A stretch of 64,000 nucleotides of DNA from positions 1 to 64,000 of the forward strand of contig NZ_LZKK01000194.1 in the NCBI RefSeq assembly GCF_001672815.1, written 5' to 3'. Within the stretch, counting starts at the first letter, position 1. Each line of letters begins with the position of its first letter. This stretch comes from Mycobacterium sp. E796. GTDB taxonomy: Bacteria > Actinomycetota > Actinomycetes > Mycobacteriales > Mycobacteriaceae. The notes beneath the pieces are model-generated. The model made no database searches. It saw only the letters and a list, made by a program, of their open reading frames with translations, and had not been told where the DNA came from. The position numbers were made by a program, and so were the translations under genes. Below, piece by piece: positions 1 through 9,608 of this stretch.

Positions 1-455
1 TCCTGGCCGAGCACGCTCGCCACGAAATACGGCAGCATATACCCGGCGATTCCCCGATTCACGAACTCTTCGTCGGCGATGGCGGCATGTATCCCCAAAT
101 CGTAGGGGTCCGCCTCGTACCGGGTGGCGATGGAATCCTTTGCGGCCCTGTATAACTCGATGTAGGCGTGGTCTTGGCCATCCTGGCTGGCAAAAAACGG
201 CCGGGAATAGCTACCGTTCAGCTGCGCGCTCAGGTATCGGTGCCAGCGCTCGGGCGGCCAGGCGTATTCCCATGATTCGGCGAGGGCGGGCCGGTTCATC
301 CACTCCGAGATCATCTCGGCGTCGGCGTCCGGGTCGGCAAGCCGGAAAGCGTACGGTTCGGGAACGTCGGCGGCGCCGGGCGGCGGCGGCACGCGACGCA
401 CCTCGTCGCTGATGTTGGTCAGTTCCCGCGGCAAGATCACTTCGGGTTCGCTCAT
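1..455 (-). CDS. MbtK-like lysine N-acyltransferase (GNAT), 3' end outside window
   Basis: The reading frame begins at the ATG at 455 (MSEPEVILPRELTNI) and runs off the left edge, so about 151 N-terminal residues are visible. The segments EWMNRPALAESWEYAWPP, YIELYRAAKD and DPYDLGIHAAIADEEFVNRG match the pattern of MbtK/Rv1347c. MbtK is the GNAT-fold enzyme that acylates the epsilon-amino group of (hydroxy)lysine during mycobactin siderophore assembly. From family knowledge it would be a cytosolic acyl-ACP or acyl-CoA dependent transferase. No other mycobactin gene is visible, so the pathway role is inferred from homology alone. The distance to the next gene (start codon at 1342) argues against co-transcription with it. 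Confidence 0.75.
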   Translation of the reverse strand, partial: MSEPEVILPRELTNISDEVRRVPPPPGAADVPEPYAFRLADPDADAEMISEWMNRPALAESWEYAWPPERWHRYLSAQLNGSYSRPFFASQDGQDHAYIELYRAAKDSIATRYEADPYDLGIHAAIADEEFVNRGIAGYMLPYFVASVLGQ

Positions 456-469
456 ATCAAACGCGGAGC

Positions 470-1342
470 CTACCCAAGCGCCTCTGTCCACTCGTCGGCC
501 AGCGCGGAAACCCAGCCGGTAGCGGCCTCGGGGCGGTCGGGCGGCGCCGCCACCAGGACCAGTTCGTCGACGCCCACCTCAGCGAGCGCGCCGATGTCGC
601 GGACACTCGGATCGCGCAGCGCCACGGACACCCTCAGCTCGGCGCGATCGCGGCCATCGTCGGCGCAGAGCCGCTCGAGCCTGTCCATGCGTTCGCGCAC
701 CGCGGCCGGCCCGTCGAGGTTGAACCCGTACCAGCCGTCGCCCCAAGCGGCCACCCGGCGCAGCGCCGCATCGCTGTTGCCGCCCAACACAATTGGGATG
801 CAGCGCTCACGCAACGGCTTTGGGTTGACCCGGATCGCATCGAAGCGGACGAACGTCCCGTCGAACGAGGCGACGTCGTCGCGCCACAACGTGCGCATCG
901 CCGCCACGTATTCGGCGGTGCGGGCGGCCCGCTGCTCGAAAGGCACACCGAGAGCGGCGAATTCCTCCCGCGACCATCCGACGCCCACGCCCAGCGTCAG
1001 CCGCCCGCCGCTCAGCCGGTCCAGGCTGGCGGTCTGCTTGGCGACCACGACCGGGTTGTGTTCGGGGAGCAGGAGCACGCCCGTCGCCAGGCCGATCCGG
1101 GACGACGCGGCGGCGGCGAAGCTCAGCGCGATCATCGGGTCGAGCCAATCCGCTTGCGCGGGAACGGCTATGACGCCGTCGTCGGAATAGGGGTAGCGGG
1201 ACGCGGATCGATCCACCATGACGACGTGTTCACCGGCCCAGAGTGTGGCAAAGCCGCACTTGTCCGCGGCCGATGCGACGGCGTCGATCACCGCCCGATC
1301 GGCGCCGGACCCGATTCCCAGCGCGTGCAATCCCAACCGCAT
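470..1342 (-). CDS. LLM-class F420-dependent oxidoreductase
   Basis: 290 aa, a full-length luciferase-like (LLM) TIM-barrel protein. The N terminus MRLGLHALGIGSG, the ATLWAGEHVVM segment and the LSGGRLTLGVGVGWSREEF motif are typical of the actinobacterial F420-dependent subgroup. Such enzymes move hydride between coenzyme F420 and small organic substrates in the cytosol; the substrate cannot be told from sequence. The start codon lies next to the stop of the upstream DUF488 gene (1344), so the two are probably translated from one minus-strand message. A second LLM protein of the same subgroup lies at 14218-15045. Confidence 0.85.
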   Translation of the reverse strand: MRLGLHALGIGSGADRAVIDAVASAADKCGFATLWAGEHVVMVDRSASRYPYSDDGVIAVPAQADWLDPMIALSFAAAASSRIGLATGVLLLPEHNPVVVAKQTASLDRLSGGRLTLGVGVGWSREEFAALGVPFEQRAARTAEYVAAMRTLWRDDVASFDGTFVRFDAIRVNPKPLRERCIPIVLGGNSDAALRRVAAWGDGWYGFNLDGPAAVRERMDRLERLCADDGRDRAELRVSVALRDPSVRDIGALAEVGVDELVLVAAPPDRPEAATGWVSALADEWTEALG

Positions 1343-1343
1343 T

Positions 1344-1700
1344 TCAGTTGCCTTTGAGGAGCTTCGCCAGCACCGACGCGTGACTGCCGTCCACTTCGCG
1401 GGCGGCGGTCACCAGGGTTACGACGCCGCGCTTGGCCAGCTTTCGCAGTTCCGCCAGCGCCGGGCTGTCGTGCAACTCGTCGGTGTAGCGCGCCGCGAAT
1501 TCGTCGAACCGTTCCGGGTCATGGTGGTACCACTCGCGCAGCTCCTTCGACGGCGCGACGTCCTTGCACCAGATGCCCACCCGCGGGTCGTCCTTGCGCA
1601 CCCCGCGGGGCCAGATGCGATCGACCAGCACCCGCTGCCCGTCGTTCGGATCGGTTTCGTCATATATGCGCGCCACACGAATGCGGCTTCTCGCGCCCAC
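1344..1700 (-). CDS. DUF488 family protein
   Basis: 118 aa. The motifs RIYDETDPNDGQRVLVDRIWPRG, split here as RIYDE and RVLVDRIWPRG, together with WYHHDPERFDEF and VTLVTAAREVDGSHASVLAKLL, define the short DUF488 family. The family is widespread in bacteria and has no firmly assigned activity. The gene sits just upstream of the F420-type oxidoreductase on the same strand with no spacer, which suggests a two-gene operon. The strand switches at about 1700-1747, so its promoter shares about 47 bp with the HNH gene that starts at 1748. Confidence 0.85.
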   Translation of the reverse strand: MGARSRIRVARIYDETDPNDGQRVLVDRIWPRGVRKDDPRVGIWCKDVAPSKELREWYHHDPERFDEFAARYTDELHDSPALAELRKLAKRGVVTLVTAAREVDGSHASVLAKLLKGN

Positions 1701-1747
1701 GCGCTCAGGTTAGCGATCTTGTCGGTCGCCCCGGTATAATCGAACCT

Positions 1748-3004
1748 ATGTTCGAACCGAATGCCGACGAGGCCGCTCTCATCGAGAGGATCGCCGACTT
1801 GGAGCGCGAAAAATCGGCGGCCGCCGCGGGTCAGGCGCGGTTGGCCGCGGCCCTCGATGCGTTGCGACGCTCGAACGAAGCCGCCGCCGGGGTGCCGACC
1901 GCCCAGCGCGGACGGGGCGTGGCCAGCGAGATCGCCCTGGCGCGACGCGATTCCCCCGCCCGGGGCGGTCGGCATCTGGGCTTCGCGAAGGCGCTGGTGT
2001 ACGAGATGCCACACACGCTGGCCGCGCTGGAATGCGGGGCGCTGTCGGAGTGGCGGGCCACCCTGATCGTGCGCGAGAGCGCCTGCCTGGACGTCGAGGA
2101 TCGCCGGACGCTGGACGCCGAGTTGTGCGCCGACCCGGACAAGCTGAACGGCGTGGGCGACGCGCGGCTGGCCGCCGCCGCCAAGGCGATCGCCTATCGC
2201 CTGGATCCGCATGCCGTCGTCGAGCGAGCGGCCAAGGCCGAGAACGAGCGCACGGTCACCATTAGGCCCGCGCCGGACACGATGACCTACGTGACGGCGC
2301 TGCTGCCGGTGACCCAGGGAGTCTCGGTGTACGCGGCGCTGCGCCGCGAGGCGGACACCCGCGGCGACGGCCGCTCACGCGGCCAAATCATGGCGGACAC
2401 CCTGGTGGAACGGGTCACCGGACGCGAGGCGGCGGCCCCCACCCCGATCGCGGTCAACCTGGTCCTCTCGGACGCAACGCTGCTGGGCGGTGACGACGCG
2501 CCGGCCGACCTCTCCGGCTATGGCGCCATTCCGGCGGCGGTCGCCCGGGCCATGGTCGCCGCCACGCTGGCGGACCGGCGCTCCCGGGCGACGCTGCGCA
2601 GGCTCTACGCGCATCCGCGTTCGGGGGCGCTGGTGGCAATGGAGTCACGAGCGCGCCTGTTCCCGCGCGGCCTGGCAGCGTTCGTCGAAATGCGCGATCA
2701 ACGTTGCCGCACGCCCTATTGCGACGCGCCGATCCGGCACCGCGACCACGCGCGGCCGTGGGCCGCGGGCGGGCCCACCAGCGCGGACAACGGTCTGGGG
2801 TCCTGCGAGCAATGCAACTACGCCAAGGAGGCCGCAGGCTGGCGGGTCACGACCACTGTGGACGAAAACCACACGCACACAGCCGAATTCACCACGCCGA
2901 CGGGGCAGACGTACCGGTCGACGGCCCCACCTCGGGCTCCCACGATCGAAGTCAGCGAGATCGAGTTACGAATCGGCGTCGCTATTGCCCGACACGCCGC
3001 TTAG
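1748..3004 (+). CDS. 13E12-repeat family HNH endonuclease-like protein (DUF222 + HNH)
   Basis: 418 aa. The N-terminal two thirds is helical and DUF222-like ([35 protein letters not shown]). The C terminus has an HNH zinc-nuclease signature: [15 protein letters not shown], then a Gly/Pro-rich turn and [10 protein letters not shown]. The expected Cys pairs and the central His are all present. These multicopy REP13E12-type proteins are common in mycobacteria, and their cellular role is unresolved. Members serve as the attachment target of the phiRv1 prophage in M. tuberculosis, but this copy looks uninterrupted. Its last 39 bp overlap the 3' end of the convergent DsbA-like gene. Confidence 0.85.
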   Translation: MFEPNADEAALIERIADLEREKSAAAAGQARLAAALDALRRSNEAAAGVPTAQRGRGVASEIALARRDSPARGGRHLGFAKALVYEMPHTLAALECGALSEWRATLIVRESACLDVEDRRTLDAELCADPDKLNGVGDARLAAAAKAIAYRLDPHAVVERAAKAENERTVTIRPAPDTMTYVTALLPVTQGVSVYAALRREADTRGDGRSRGQIMADTLVERVTGREAAAPTPIAVNLVLSDATLLGGDDAPADLSGYGAIPAAVARAMVAATLADRRSRATLRRLYAHPRSGALVAMESRARLFPRGLAAFVEMRDQRCRTPYCDAPIRHRDHARPWAAGGPTSADNGLGSCEQCNYAKEAAGWRVTTTVDENHTHTAEFTTPTGQTYRSTAPPRAPTIEVSEIELRIGVAIARHAA

Positions 3005-3682
3005 GCCATCGAGGTCGATAACTTCGCCGCGGTTGATGCTGACCCAATCGCGCCCATCGAGATACGGGCGCAGGCTTCGGCCGATGAGGTCGAGATCGGC
3101 CGGCGCCTTGGGCCGCTGCAGTTCGTAGACATGCGGCAACTCGGCCATCCCGGTTACGACGTTCCACAGCGTCAGCGCGGGAGTCCCGGTCGGCGGATCC
3201 ACCAACACGGGTCCGAACAAGCACTGGCCCAACAGAAAAAGCGTCGGCACACCGAACCCGCCCGCGTCGAGGACGCGCTGATGTTCCTCGCGGATCTCGT
3301 CGTGGGTGGTGGGGTCGTCCAGCGCCTCGTCCAAAACCGCCGCGTCGACGCCGATGTCGCCCAGCAGTTTTCGTGCCACCGCCGGATCGTGCGGCTTGCC
3401 ACCCAGGGTGTGCAGTTCACGTCCGATCGTGCCGTACCACCGGTCCAGCAACGACATGTCCGTCCGGCGCAGCAGCGCCCCGATCCGCATCAGCGACCAG
3501 CCGTAGGACCACTCCCGTTCCCACGGGTGCTTTTGGCCCTCCGACCAATTGACCTCTTCGAGGCTGAAGAACCGCCAGTTGATGGTTATGCCGAGCTGCT
3601 CACGAACGTCGCGGAGCCACAACGACGTCTGGTAGGCGAACGGGCACATGGGGTCGAAGTGGAAGTCCACGGTGGCGCTCAT
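2966..3682 (-). CDS. DsbA-family thioredoxin-fold protein (CPFA active site)
   Basis: 238 aa. It starts with [19 protein letters not shown], a thioredoxin beta strand followed by the active-site loop. The cis-Pro loop is [11 protein letters not shown], followed by [12 protein letters not shown]. The arrangement resembles the mycothiol-dependent reductase Rv2466c, which has CPWC. Here the motif is CPFA, so only the first cysteine is kept and the enzyme would need a mono-thiol mechanism, probably with mycothiol. No signal peptide is seen, so it is cytosolic. The stop codon lies inside the convergent HNH gene, and the start is 11 bp downstream of the CitE-like gene's stop, suggesting co-transcription. 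Confidence 0.8.
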   Translation of the reverse strand: MSATVDFHFDPMCPFAYQTSLWLRDVREQLGITINWRFFSLEEVNWSEGQKHPWEREWSYGWSLMRIGALLRRTDMSLLDRWYGTIGRELHTLGGKPHDPAVARKLLGDIGVDAAVLDEALDDPTTHDEIREEHQRVLDAGGFGVPTLFLLGQCLFGPVLVDPPTGTPALTLWNVVTGMAELPHVYELQRPKAPADLDLIGRSLRPYLDGRDWVSINRGEVIDLDGLSGVSGNSDADS

Positions 3683-3693
3683 CGGACCGACTC

Positions 3694-4635
3694 CTAGTAG
3701 TGGTACGTGTCCGACGGCGCGGGCGAGTGCACGCGCTCCTCGTCGTCGAACTCCGACACCTCGATGCCGTAGGCGCGGGCCAGCTCTAAGATCTTGGTGG
3801 CCCTCGCGATACGCGGCAGGTCGGAGCCGTTGCGGATCTCTCCCCCGTCACGTTCGAACTCGGCGAAAAACTCCTTGGCCCAGGAGATTTCGTCCTGGGA
3901 TGGGGAAAGCCCCTCGTTCACCACCGCGCACTGATCTGGCGTCAGGCAGATCTTGCCGGTCATCCCGAATTCGACGGAAACGGCCGTGGCCTCGATGAGC
4001 TTCAAGGCGTTGGAGCCGATCGTCGGCCCGTCGATCGCGCTGGGCAGGTTGGCCGCTTTCGCGGCGATCGTGAAGCGCGAGCGCGCGTACGCCAGGGTGC
4101 TCGGGTCCTCCCCGAAGCCGGTGTCGCGGCGGAAATCGCCGATCCCGAACGCGAGCCGGAATGTGCCCTTGGCCGCGGCGATCTCGGTGATGCGCTCCAG
4201 TCCCCGGGCCGTCTCGACCAACGCCACGATGGGCACGTTGGGCAGGCGTTGCGCGGTCTCGGTGACGTGGTCCACCGATTCGACCATCGCCAGCATCACC
4301 CCGCCGACGGGCGTACCGGCCAGCGCCGCCAAATCATCGGCCCACCACGGGGTGCCGAACCCGTTGATGCGGACCCAGTCGGTGTTTTCGGCGTTGAGCC
4401 AACGCACCACGTTCTCGCGGGCGGCCTGCTTGTCTTTGGGCGCCACCGCATCCTCGATGTCCAGGACCACGATGTCGGCGCGGGAATGCGCTGCGGCCTG
4501 GAACCGATCGGCGTGCGCGCCGTTGACCAGCAGCCAACTGCGGGCGAGAACGGGATCGATGCGCCAGCCGATGTCGGCGGGATCCGGCGCCTGGTCGTCG
4601 ACCTGTTCGTACATCTGATCTGTCGCCATGTTCAT
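3694..4635 (-). CDS. HpcH/HpaI aldolase-citrate lyase (CitE-like) family protein
   Basis: 313 aa. A TIM-barrel C-C lyase: [33 protein letters not shown] with the metal-binding Glu, and [17 protein letters not shown] with the metal-binding Asp region. These proteins cleave or form CoA esters of the malyl/citramalyl type in an Mg2+-dependent way. The residue before [13 protein letters not shown] fits CoA-ester lyases. The start may be the internal ATG at 4629 ([10 protein letters not shown]), because the first two residues are not needed by the fold. The gene probably forms an operon with the downstream DsbA-like gene. The specific substrate is not inferable. Confidence 0.85.
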   Translation of the reverse strand: MNMATDQMYEQVDDQAPDPADIGWRIDPVLARSWLLVNGAHADRFQAAAHSRADIVVLDIEDAVAPKDKQAARENVVRWLNAENTDWVRINGFGTPWWADDLAALAGTPVGGVMLAMVESVDHVTETAQRLPNVPIVALVETARGLERITEIAAAKGTFRLAFGIGDFRRDTGFGEDPSTLAYARSRFTIAAKAANLPSAIDGPTIGSNALKLIEATAVSVEFGMTGKICLTPDQCAVVNEGLSPSQDEISWAKEFFAEFERDGGEIRNGSDLPRIARATKILELARAYGIEVSEFDDEERVHSPAPSDTYHY

Positions 4636-4689
4636 TCCGTTGAGTGAAATTCGTGTTTCTTAGACCGTAGTCGCCTGGCGAACCGGCGA

Positions 4690-5499
4690 TCACGCGGGCT
4701 TATGCGAGCGCCGCCACAGCAAGCCCCCCACAGCCAGGACGGCGAATACCAGGAGCGCGGCGAGCAACGACTGCAGCGCAAAGACCGCGAAGTCGTTGAG
4801 GTCGTACGAGTCGCCATCGCCGACACACTGGAAGCTCACGCTGGTGCCCGACTGGCCCGGCTTGTAGCTGTAGTGCGAGGTGTTGTACGCCATCGCGTAT
4901 CCGCTGCGGCACACGATGGGACTCATCCACAGCGCGCTCGACGGGATGAGGGCGGTCGCCGCCGCCGCGATGCCGACACACAGGCCGATCCCCCCGCCGA
5001 GCAGCGCAACGATCGGCCCGATCCAACCGGCCCCGGAGAGCTTGCGCTGCGGCGCCGCGAAGCCTCGACCGATATAGGCTGCCCGCGGGCGCGGTGCCAG
5101 GAAAACGGGATCGGATGGGTCGCACCGCTGGTAGACGACTTGGCCCCCGACTTTGATCGTGCCGCCCGCGCGCAGGCCGGCGCGGTCGAGGACGTCTCTG
5201 TACTGCTGCTGGGAAAGTCCCGCGTCGACGACGGCGCGTGACAGCGCCTCCCGAAGCGGGGCCGGTCCCCCGAATGACTGACTGCGGTCGGCCGCCAAGG
5301 CTTGCGCCAGCCGGCGCGCGTGCTCGTCGATGGCGGCCAGCTGCGCGGCGGAGACCTCGGCCGGCTGCTCGACAGGTTGGCCCCCACCCGTGGCCGCCCT
5401 CGCGTCGGCCAGCTGGCGCTCGAGCTCCGCGATGCGCTTCTGCTGCGCGAGCTGCAGCTCCAACTCGGCGATGCGCTGTTGCGGATCCTGCTGGTCCAT
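4690..5499 (-). CDS. Hypothetical coiled-coil membrane protein
   Basis: About 269 aa if started at the ATG at 5499 (MDQQDPQQRIAELE). The frame is open to 5601, but that extension is Arg/Glu-rich and unlike protein. Residues 5-40 form a heptad-rich coiled coil (QQRIAELELQLAQQKRIAEL). A central soluble part follows, then two strong membrane segments, GWIGPIVALLGGGIGLCVGI and the C-terminal LQSLLAALLVFAVLAVGGLL. Between the helices lies an extracytoplasmic loop with two Cys (IVCRSGYAM, SFQCVGDGD) that could form a disulfide. I recognise no named family. It lies about 55 bp upstream, on the same strand, of the CitE-like gene. Confidence 0.7.
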   Translation of the reverse strand: MDQQDPQQRIAELELQLAQQKRIAELERQLADARAATGGGQPVEQPAEVSAAQLAAIDEHARRLAQALAADRSQSFGGPAPLREALSRAVVDAGLSQQQYRDVLDRAGLRAGGTIKVGGQVVYQRCDPSDPVFLAPRPRAAYIGRGFAAPQRKLSGAGWIGPIVALLGGGIGLCVGIAAAATALIPSSALWMSPIVCRSGYAMAYNTSHYSYKPGQSGTSVSFQCVGDGDSYDLNDFAVFALQSLLAALLVFAVLAVGGLLWRRSHKPA

Positions 5500-5651
5500 C
5501 AGCAAACGATCGTACTTGGCAAAATCCTCGGGTGCAGTTTCATTCCTCTCACACCGGGTAGCCCCACCCTTGCGACATTCGGGCCCTTTTTCGCGTCGCA
5601 CTCTTTCTCGGTCAGTTCACTAGATCGAGCAGAACAAATTCAGGAGCAAAC

Positions 5652-5933
5652 ATGCGTAGGTCAATTGCGGTCATTTCTGCCACCGGAGCACTGCTGTTCG
5701 GCGGGGCGGGCGTCGCCAACGCCACCACTCAAAGTGTGCCGGTGCCGTCATCGACCACAACGACGCTGGCCGACAACAACAATGGCCAAAACACCGACCA
5801 ACACAGCGACGACAATGGCCTGTGGGGGCTGCTTGGCCTGCTCGGGTTGGGTGGGCTCATCGGCCTCAAGCGCCGCAAGGACACCGACACAATCGCGGCT
5901 GTCGGAACACCCACGACACGCGGCAACGTCTAG
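5652..5933 (+). CDS. WGxxGxxG-anchor small exported protein
   Basis: 93 aa. An N-terminal signal peptide (RRSIAVISATGALLFGGAG, cleavage after VANA) is followed by a Thr/Asn/Asp-rich linker. The C-terminal module GLWGLLGLLGLGGLIGLKRR is the hallmark of the WGxxGxxG anchor domain: a short glycine-patterned membrane segment followed by basic residues. It resembles LPXTG-like sorting tails but lacks the sortase site. The start has a good ribosome-binding site (aggag, 5642-5646). The function of the family is unknown; surface anchoring is inferred. Confidence 0.8.
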   Translation: MRRSIAVISATGALLFGGAGVANATTQSVPVPSSTTTTLADNNNGQNTDQHSDDNGLWGLLGLLGLGGLIGLKRRKDTDTIAAVGTPTTRGNV

Positions 5934-6079
5934 CGGCATACGCCGAAGCCCCCGTCGGATGCTGCGCACGGTCTGACGGGGGCTCGCGTTTACCCGTCCC
6001 AGCGCCGGGTATTTCTGGCAAAGCGGTGCACAGCCCATAGCCCGCACCCCCAAATCCCCTATCGATGGAGGTATCGGCG

Positions 6080-6646
6080 ATGGCCGACATGATTGTCCAA
6101 TCGCCCGAGGAGGTCGTCGCGTTTCTCAAAGCGCAGCACAACCTCATCGAGGACATGTTTGACGAAGTGCTGCACGCATCCGACCCCAAGGCACGCGAGA
6201 AGCCGTTCGTGGAGTTGCGCCAACTGCTGGCCGTGCACGAGACGGCCGAGGAAATGGTGGTGCATCCGCGGATGCGGCGCGAGGGCGACGATGGCGACGC
6301 GATCGTCGACGCCCGGCTGAAAGAAGAGCACGAAGCCAAGGAACTGCTGTCGCGGATCGAGAAACTCGACACCACCTCGCAGGAGTTCGTCGACGAGCTG
6401 ACCAAGCTCCGCGACGCCGTGCTCGACCACGCCCGGCACGAGGAGGACGAGGAGTTCCCCGTGCTGGAGCGGGAAGTCGACCCGAACGACCTCAAGCGGA
6501 TGGGTTCGGCGGTGCGTGCGGCCGAGGCGATAGCCCCCACCCGCCCGCATCCTGGCGTGGAATCGGCGAAGCTGAATTTCGCCGTCGGGCCGTTCGCCTC
6601 GATGCTCGACCGCGCCCGCGACTTGATCGCGCAGGCCATCGGCTAG
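6080..6646 (+). CDS. Hemerythrin HHE-domain protein
   Basis: 188 aa from the ATG at 6080, which is chosen because ggagg at 6067-6071 sits 8 nt upstream. The in-frame ATG at 6065 would lie before that site. Helical HHE pattern: [46 protein letters not shown] and [16 protein letters not shown] supply the spaced His and Glu ligands of a di-iron centre. Such proteins bind O2, NO or peroxide, or buffer iron, in the cytosol. The C-terminal 50 residues ([20 protein letters not shown]) form a tail typical of mycobacterial homologues. Confidence 0.85.
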   Translation: MADMIVQSPEEVVAFLKAQHNLIEDMFDEVLHASDPKAREKPFVELRQLLAVHETAEEMVVHPRMRREGDDGDAIVDARLKEEHEAKELLSRIEKLDTTSQEFVDELTKLRDAVLDHARHEEDEEFPVLEREVDPNDLKRMGSAVRAAEAIAPTRPHPGVESAKLNFAVGPFASMLDRARDLIAQAIG

Positions 6647-6674
6647 CGACGCGACCTTCCGTAGTCTCGGTGAA

Positions 6675-8138
6675 GTGAGCGTTGCGCCGGACACCACCGT
6701 TGCTCTGCAGGACCGGTTCTTTCGCCAGCTGCCGGAGATGGCCGTGCGCTGGCAGGCCGAGCCGGCCCCCGGCCTGCGGCTGCTCGCGATCAACGAACCG
6801 CTGGCCGCCGAGCTCGGTCTCGACGCCGACTGGCTGCGGAGTCCCGACGGGCTGCGTTTCCTGGTGGGCAACCTCGTCCCCGGCGGCGCCGTCCCGGTGG
6901 CCCAGGCTTATGCCGGGCACCAGTTCGGAGGGTATGTCCCGCGATTAGGCGACGGCCGCGCACTGCTGTTGGGCGAGCTCGTCGACGGCGGCGGGCGCCT
7001 GCGCGACATCCACCTGAAGGGGTCCGGCCGCACGCCGTTCGCGCGCGGCGGCGACGGCCTGGCGGCGGTGGGCCCGATGCTGCGCGAGTACATCGTCAGC
7101 GAGGCGATGCACGCGCTCGGCGTCCCAACGACCCGGTCGCTGGCCGTCGTCGCCACCGGGCGGCCGGTGCAGCGCGAGACGCAGCTACCCGGCGCCGTGC
7201 TTACCCGCGTCGCCAGCAGTCACCTGCGCGTGGGCAGCTTCCAATACGCTTCGGCCACCGGCGATGTCGATCTGCTGCGCCGCCTCGCGGACCACGCGAT
7301 CGCGCGCCACCATCCGAGCGCGGCCGAGGCCGAGCGACCGTACCTGGCCCTGTTCGAAGCGGTGGTCGCCGTCCAGGCGTCGCTGATTGCCCGATGGATG
7401 CTGATCGGTTTCGTGCACGGGGTGATGAACACCGACAACATGACGATCTCCGGTGAAACCATCGACTACGGACCGTGCGCCTTCATGGAGGCGTATGACC
7501 CGGACACGGTTTTCAGCTCGATCGATTTCTGGGGTCGCTACGCCTACGGGAACCAGCCGGTGGTCGCCGGGTGGAACCTGGCCCGGTTCGCCGAATCACT
7601 GATTCCGTTGCTGTCCAACGACGTTGACGAGGCGGTGGGGCTCGCCGAGGAAGCGTTCGGAATTTTCCGGCCCAGCTACGACGCCGTGTGGTCGGCCGGC
7701 ATGCGCGCCAAACTGGGCCTGTCCGAGGACCTGGACGCCGGAGTCGTCACGCCGCTGTTCGAAGAATTGCTCGCCCTGCTGAACGAGAGCAACGTCGACT
7801 ACACGTCCTTCTTCCGCCACCTCGGGCGGGCGGCGCGCGGGGAATCGCAAGGAGCGCGCGGGCAGTTCATCAACCTCGCCGGGTTCGACGACTGGTTGGC
7901 GCGCTGGCGCGCCCTCGACCCGGACGCCGAATCGATGGACCGGACCAACCCCGTCTACATTCCGCGCAATCACGTTGTCGAGGAGGCGCTGGCCGCGGCG
8001 ACGGCCGGCGATCTCGATCCGCTCGGGCGCCTGCTCGACGCAGTCACCGCCCCCTATGACGAACGACCGGGCCTCGAGCGCTACGCCAGCCCCGCGCCGG
8101 AGGACTTCGGCGCGTACCAAACGTTCTGCGGCACTTGA
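6675..8138 (+). CDS. selO: SelO/YdiU pseudokinase protein adenylyltransferase
   Basis: 487 aa with a GTG start (6675), close to the usual SelO length. Diagnostic segments are [58 protein letters not shown] and [19 protein letters not shown]. The KGSGRTPF loop and the HGVMNTDNM catalytic-like loop match the inverted ATP-binding mode known for SelO, which transfers AMP to Ser/Thr/Tyr of target proteins, especially redox-related ones. It terminates [15 protein letters not shown], so the conserved C-terminal Cys of the family is present (FCGT). It lies 28 bp after the hemerythrin-like gene and is probably co-transcribed. Confidence 0.9.
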   Translation: MSVAPDTTVALQDRFFRQLPEMAVRWQAEPAPGLRLLAINEPLAAELGLDADWLRSPDGLRFLVGNLVPGGAVPVAQAYAGHQFGGYVPRLGDGRALLLGELVDGGGRLRDIHLKGSGRTPFARGGDGLAAVGPMLREYIVSEAMHALGVPTTRSLAVVATGRPVQRETQLPGAVLTRVASSHLRVGSFQYASATGDVDLLRRLADHAIARHHPSAAEAERPYLALFEAVVAVQASLIARWMLIGFVHGVMNTDNMTISGETIDYGPCAFMEAYDPDTVFSSIDFWGRYAYGNQPVVAGWNLARFAESLIPLLSNDVDEAVGLAEEAFGIFRPSYDAVWSAGMRAKLGLSEDLDAGVVTPLFEELLALLNESNVDYTSFFRHLGRAARGESQGARGQFINLAGFDDWLARWRALDPDAESMDRTNPVYIPRNHVVEEALAAATAGDLDPLGRLLDAVTAPYDERPGLERYASPAPEDFGAYQTFCGT

Positions 8139-8139
8139 C

Positions 8140-8733
8140 CTATTGCGCGATGGCGCGATTCTCGTAGGCCACCGTCAGCCAGAACACCGCGCGCTCGATC
8201 CCGGGCACGATCTCGGTGACCTCGATCTCGCCCTGCGCAAAGCGACCCAAGAAGCCGAAGACGACGCCCGTCAGGATCAGCTCGAGATCTTTCGCGTAGT
8301 CCGAATCCACCTGGGCCGTAATCGATTTGGCGACGGGGACCACGGCATCGACGCCACGCTGGATCAGCCTTTCGCCGCCCGGCCCGGATCGTGCGCGAAA
8401 GTACGAGCGCAGCATCGTCGGGTGTCGCTCCCACGGCTCGAAAATCGTCCGCATCACATCCATCAGGTCGGAGTAAAGCGATTCGCCGCTCGCGCCGGTG
8501 GCCGGTGACGGCAGGTTCGCGTAGCGATTGGTGTCCATCCACCATTCGAGCGCGGCGACGATCAGCTCGTCGCGGGTCGCGTACCGCTTGTAGATCGTGG
8601 CGAGGGATACCCGTGCGCGCTTGGCCACCTCACGGAGCTGCACGGCCTCGTAGCCCTGCGTATCCAGCAGCTCGACCACGATCTCGATGATCGGATCCGG
8701 CTGGCGACCCCCTTCTGCAACCACGGTAACCAT
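8140..8733 (-). CDS. TetR-family repressor of the divergent SDR operon
   Basis: 197 aa. The N-terminal helix-turn-helix reads VQLREVAKRARVSLATIYKR, followed by an effector-binding domain (DVMRTIFEPWERHPTMLRSYF). It is convergent with selO (stops 1 bp apart) and divergent from the SDR gene that starts at 8775. Two identical-type palindromes in the shared 41-bp gap make autoregulation and control of the SDR/ALDH operon very likely. One operator overlaps the annotated ATG (8731-8733), so translation may start at a downstream GTG (about 8724), or the mRNA may be leaderless. Confidence 0.85.
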   Translation of the reverse strand: MVTVVAEGGRQPDPIIEIVVELLDTQGYEAVQLREVAKRARVSLATIYKRYATRDELIVAALEWWMDTNRYANLPSPATGASGESLYSDLMDVMRTIFEPWERHPTMLRSYFRARSGPGGERLIQRGVDAVVPVAKSITAQVDSDYAKDLELILTGVVFGFLGRFAQGEIEVTEIVPGIERAVFWLTVAYENRAIAQ

Positions 8734-8763
8734 GTTACTCTACCGCTCGGGTAACCACGTTAC
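8726..8763. promoter_or_regulatory. Double palindromic operator between tetR and SDR operon
   Basis: Two 13-bp palindromes of the form GTAAC-n3-GTTAC lie at 8726-8738 (gtaaccatgttac) and 8751-8763 (gtaaccacgttac), 25 bp apart centre to centre. They fill the gap between the divergent tetR and SDR start codons. Size, symmetry and position are those of TetR operators. A ribosome-binding site (gggagg, about 8768) for the SDR gene follows directly. Confidence 0.75.
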
Positions 8764-8774
8764 TGAAGGGAGGA

Positions 8775-9608
8775 ATGATGGGCCAACTGGAGGGCAAGGT
8801 CGCCTTCATCACCGGCGTCGCTCGCGGACAGGGCCGCAGCCACGCGATTCGCCTGGCGCGCGACGGGGCCAATATCGTCGGCATCGACATCTGCGAAGAC
8901 ATCGCCGCGAACGGCTACCCGATGGCCAGCCGCGCCGAGCTCGACGAAACGGTGGCCCTCGCCGAGGCCGAGGGCGCCAAGATGCTCGGGCTGGTGGCCG
9001 ACGTCCGCGACTTCCGTCAGGTCAAGTCGGCGGTGGACGCCGGCGTCGAACAGTTCGGTCGCCTCGACATCGTCCTGGCCAACGCGGGGATCGCACCCGT
9101 GGCCTTCCGCGAGCTGACCATCGAGGAGGAGCTGGAACAGTGGAAGGCGGCGACCGCGGTCAACCTCGACGGCGCGTACCACACCGCGTGGGCGGCCATC
9201 CCGCACCTGCTCGCCGGCAATCGCGGCGGGGCAATCATCTTCACCAGTTCCACGGCCGGACTGAAAGGTTTCGGCGGCCTGCAGGGCGGCGGCCTGGGCT
9301 ACGCGGCCTCCAAACACGGCATCGTCGGGCTGATGCGGACACTCGCCAATGCGCTTGCGCCGCTGAACATTCGGGTCAACACCGTGCACCCGACCGCGGT
9401 CAACACCATGATGGCGGTCAACCCCGCCATGACCGAATTCCTCGAGAACTACCCCGACGGCGGCCCGCACCTGCAAAACCCGATGCCGGTCGGCCTGCTG
9501 GAGCCCGAGGACGTCAGCGCCGCCATCGCCTACCTGGTCTCCGACGAGGCCAAGTACGTCACCGGGGTGACCTTTCCCGTCGACGCCGGATTCTGCAACA
9601 AATTATGA
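8775..9608 (+). CDS. Mycofactocin-coupled SDR family oxidoreductase
   Basis: 277 aa. Rossmann motif FITGVARGQGRSHAIRLA, the LANAGI strand, catalytic Ser (IIFTSSTAGLKG) and YAASKHGIVGLM with the Tyr-x3-Lys pair. The insertion GYPMASRAELDETVALAEAEGAKML is characteristic of the mycofactocin-coupled SDRs. These hold NAD(H) non-exchangeably and pass electrons to the peptide-derived cofactor mycofactocin. The likely reaction is oxidation of a secondary or allylic alcohol. It is the first gene of a probable operon; the next SDR begins within its stop codon (overlap atga, 9605-9608). Confidence 0.9.
   Translation: MMGQLEGKVAFITGVARGQGRSHAIRLARDGANIVGIDICEDIAANGYPMASRAELDETVALAEAEGAKMLGLVADVRDFRQVKSAVDAGVEQFGRLDIVLANAGIAPVAFRELTIEEELEQWKAATAVNLDGAYHTAWAAIPHLLAGNRGGAIIFTSSTAGLKGFGGLQGGGLGYAASKHGIVGLMRTLANALAPLNIRVNTVHPTAVNTMMAVNPAMTEFLENYPDGGPHLQNPMPVGLLEPEDVSAAIAYLVSDEAKYVTGVTFPVDAGFCNKL

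Noticed and set aside
1748..3004. phiRv1-type insertion in the 13E12-family gene
   Set aside because: The gene is continuous with intact DUF222 and HNH parts and no flanking repeat is visible.
8687..9604. Long plus-strand frame upstream of the second SDR
   Set aside because: The first 306 codons are Arg/Gly-rich and overlap the clearly coding first SDR; the real start is the ATG at 9605.
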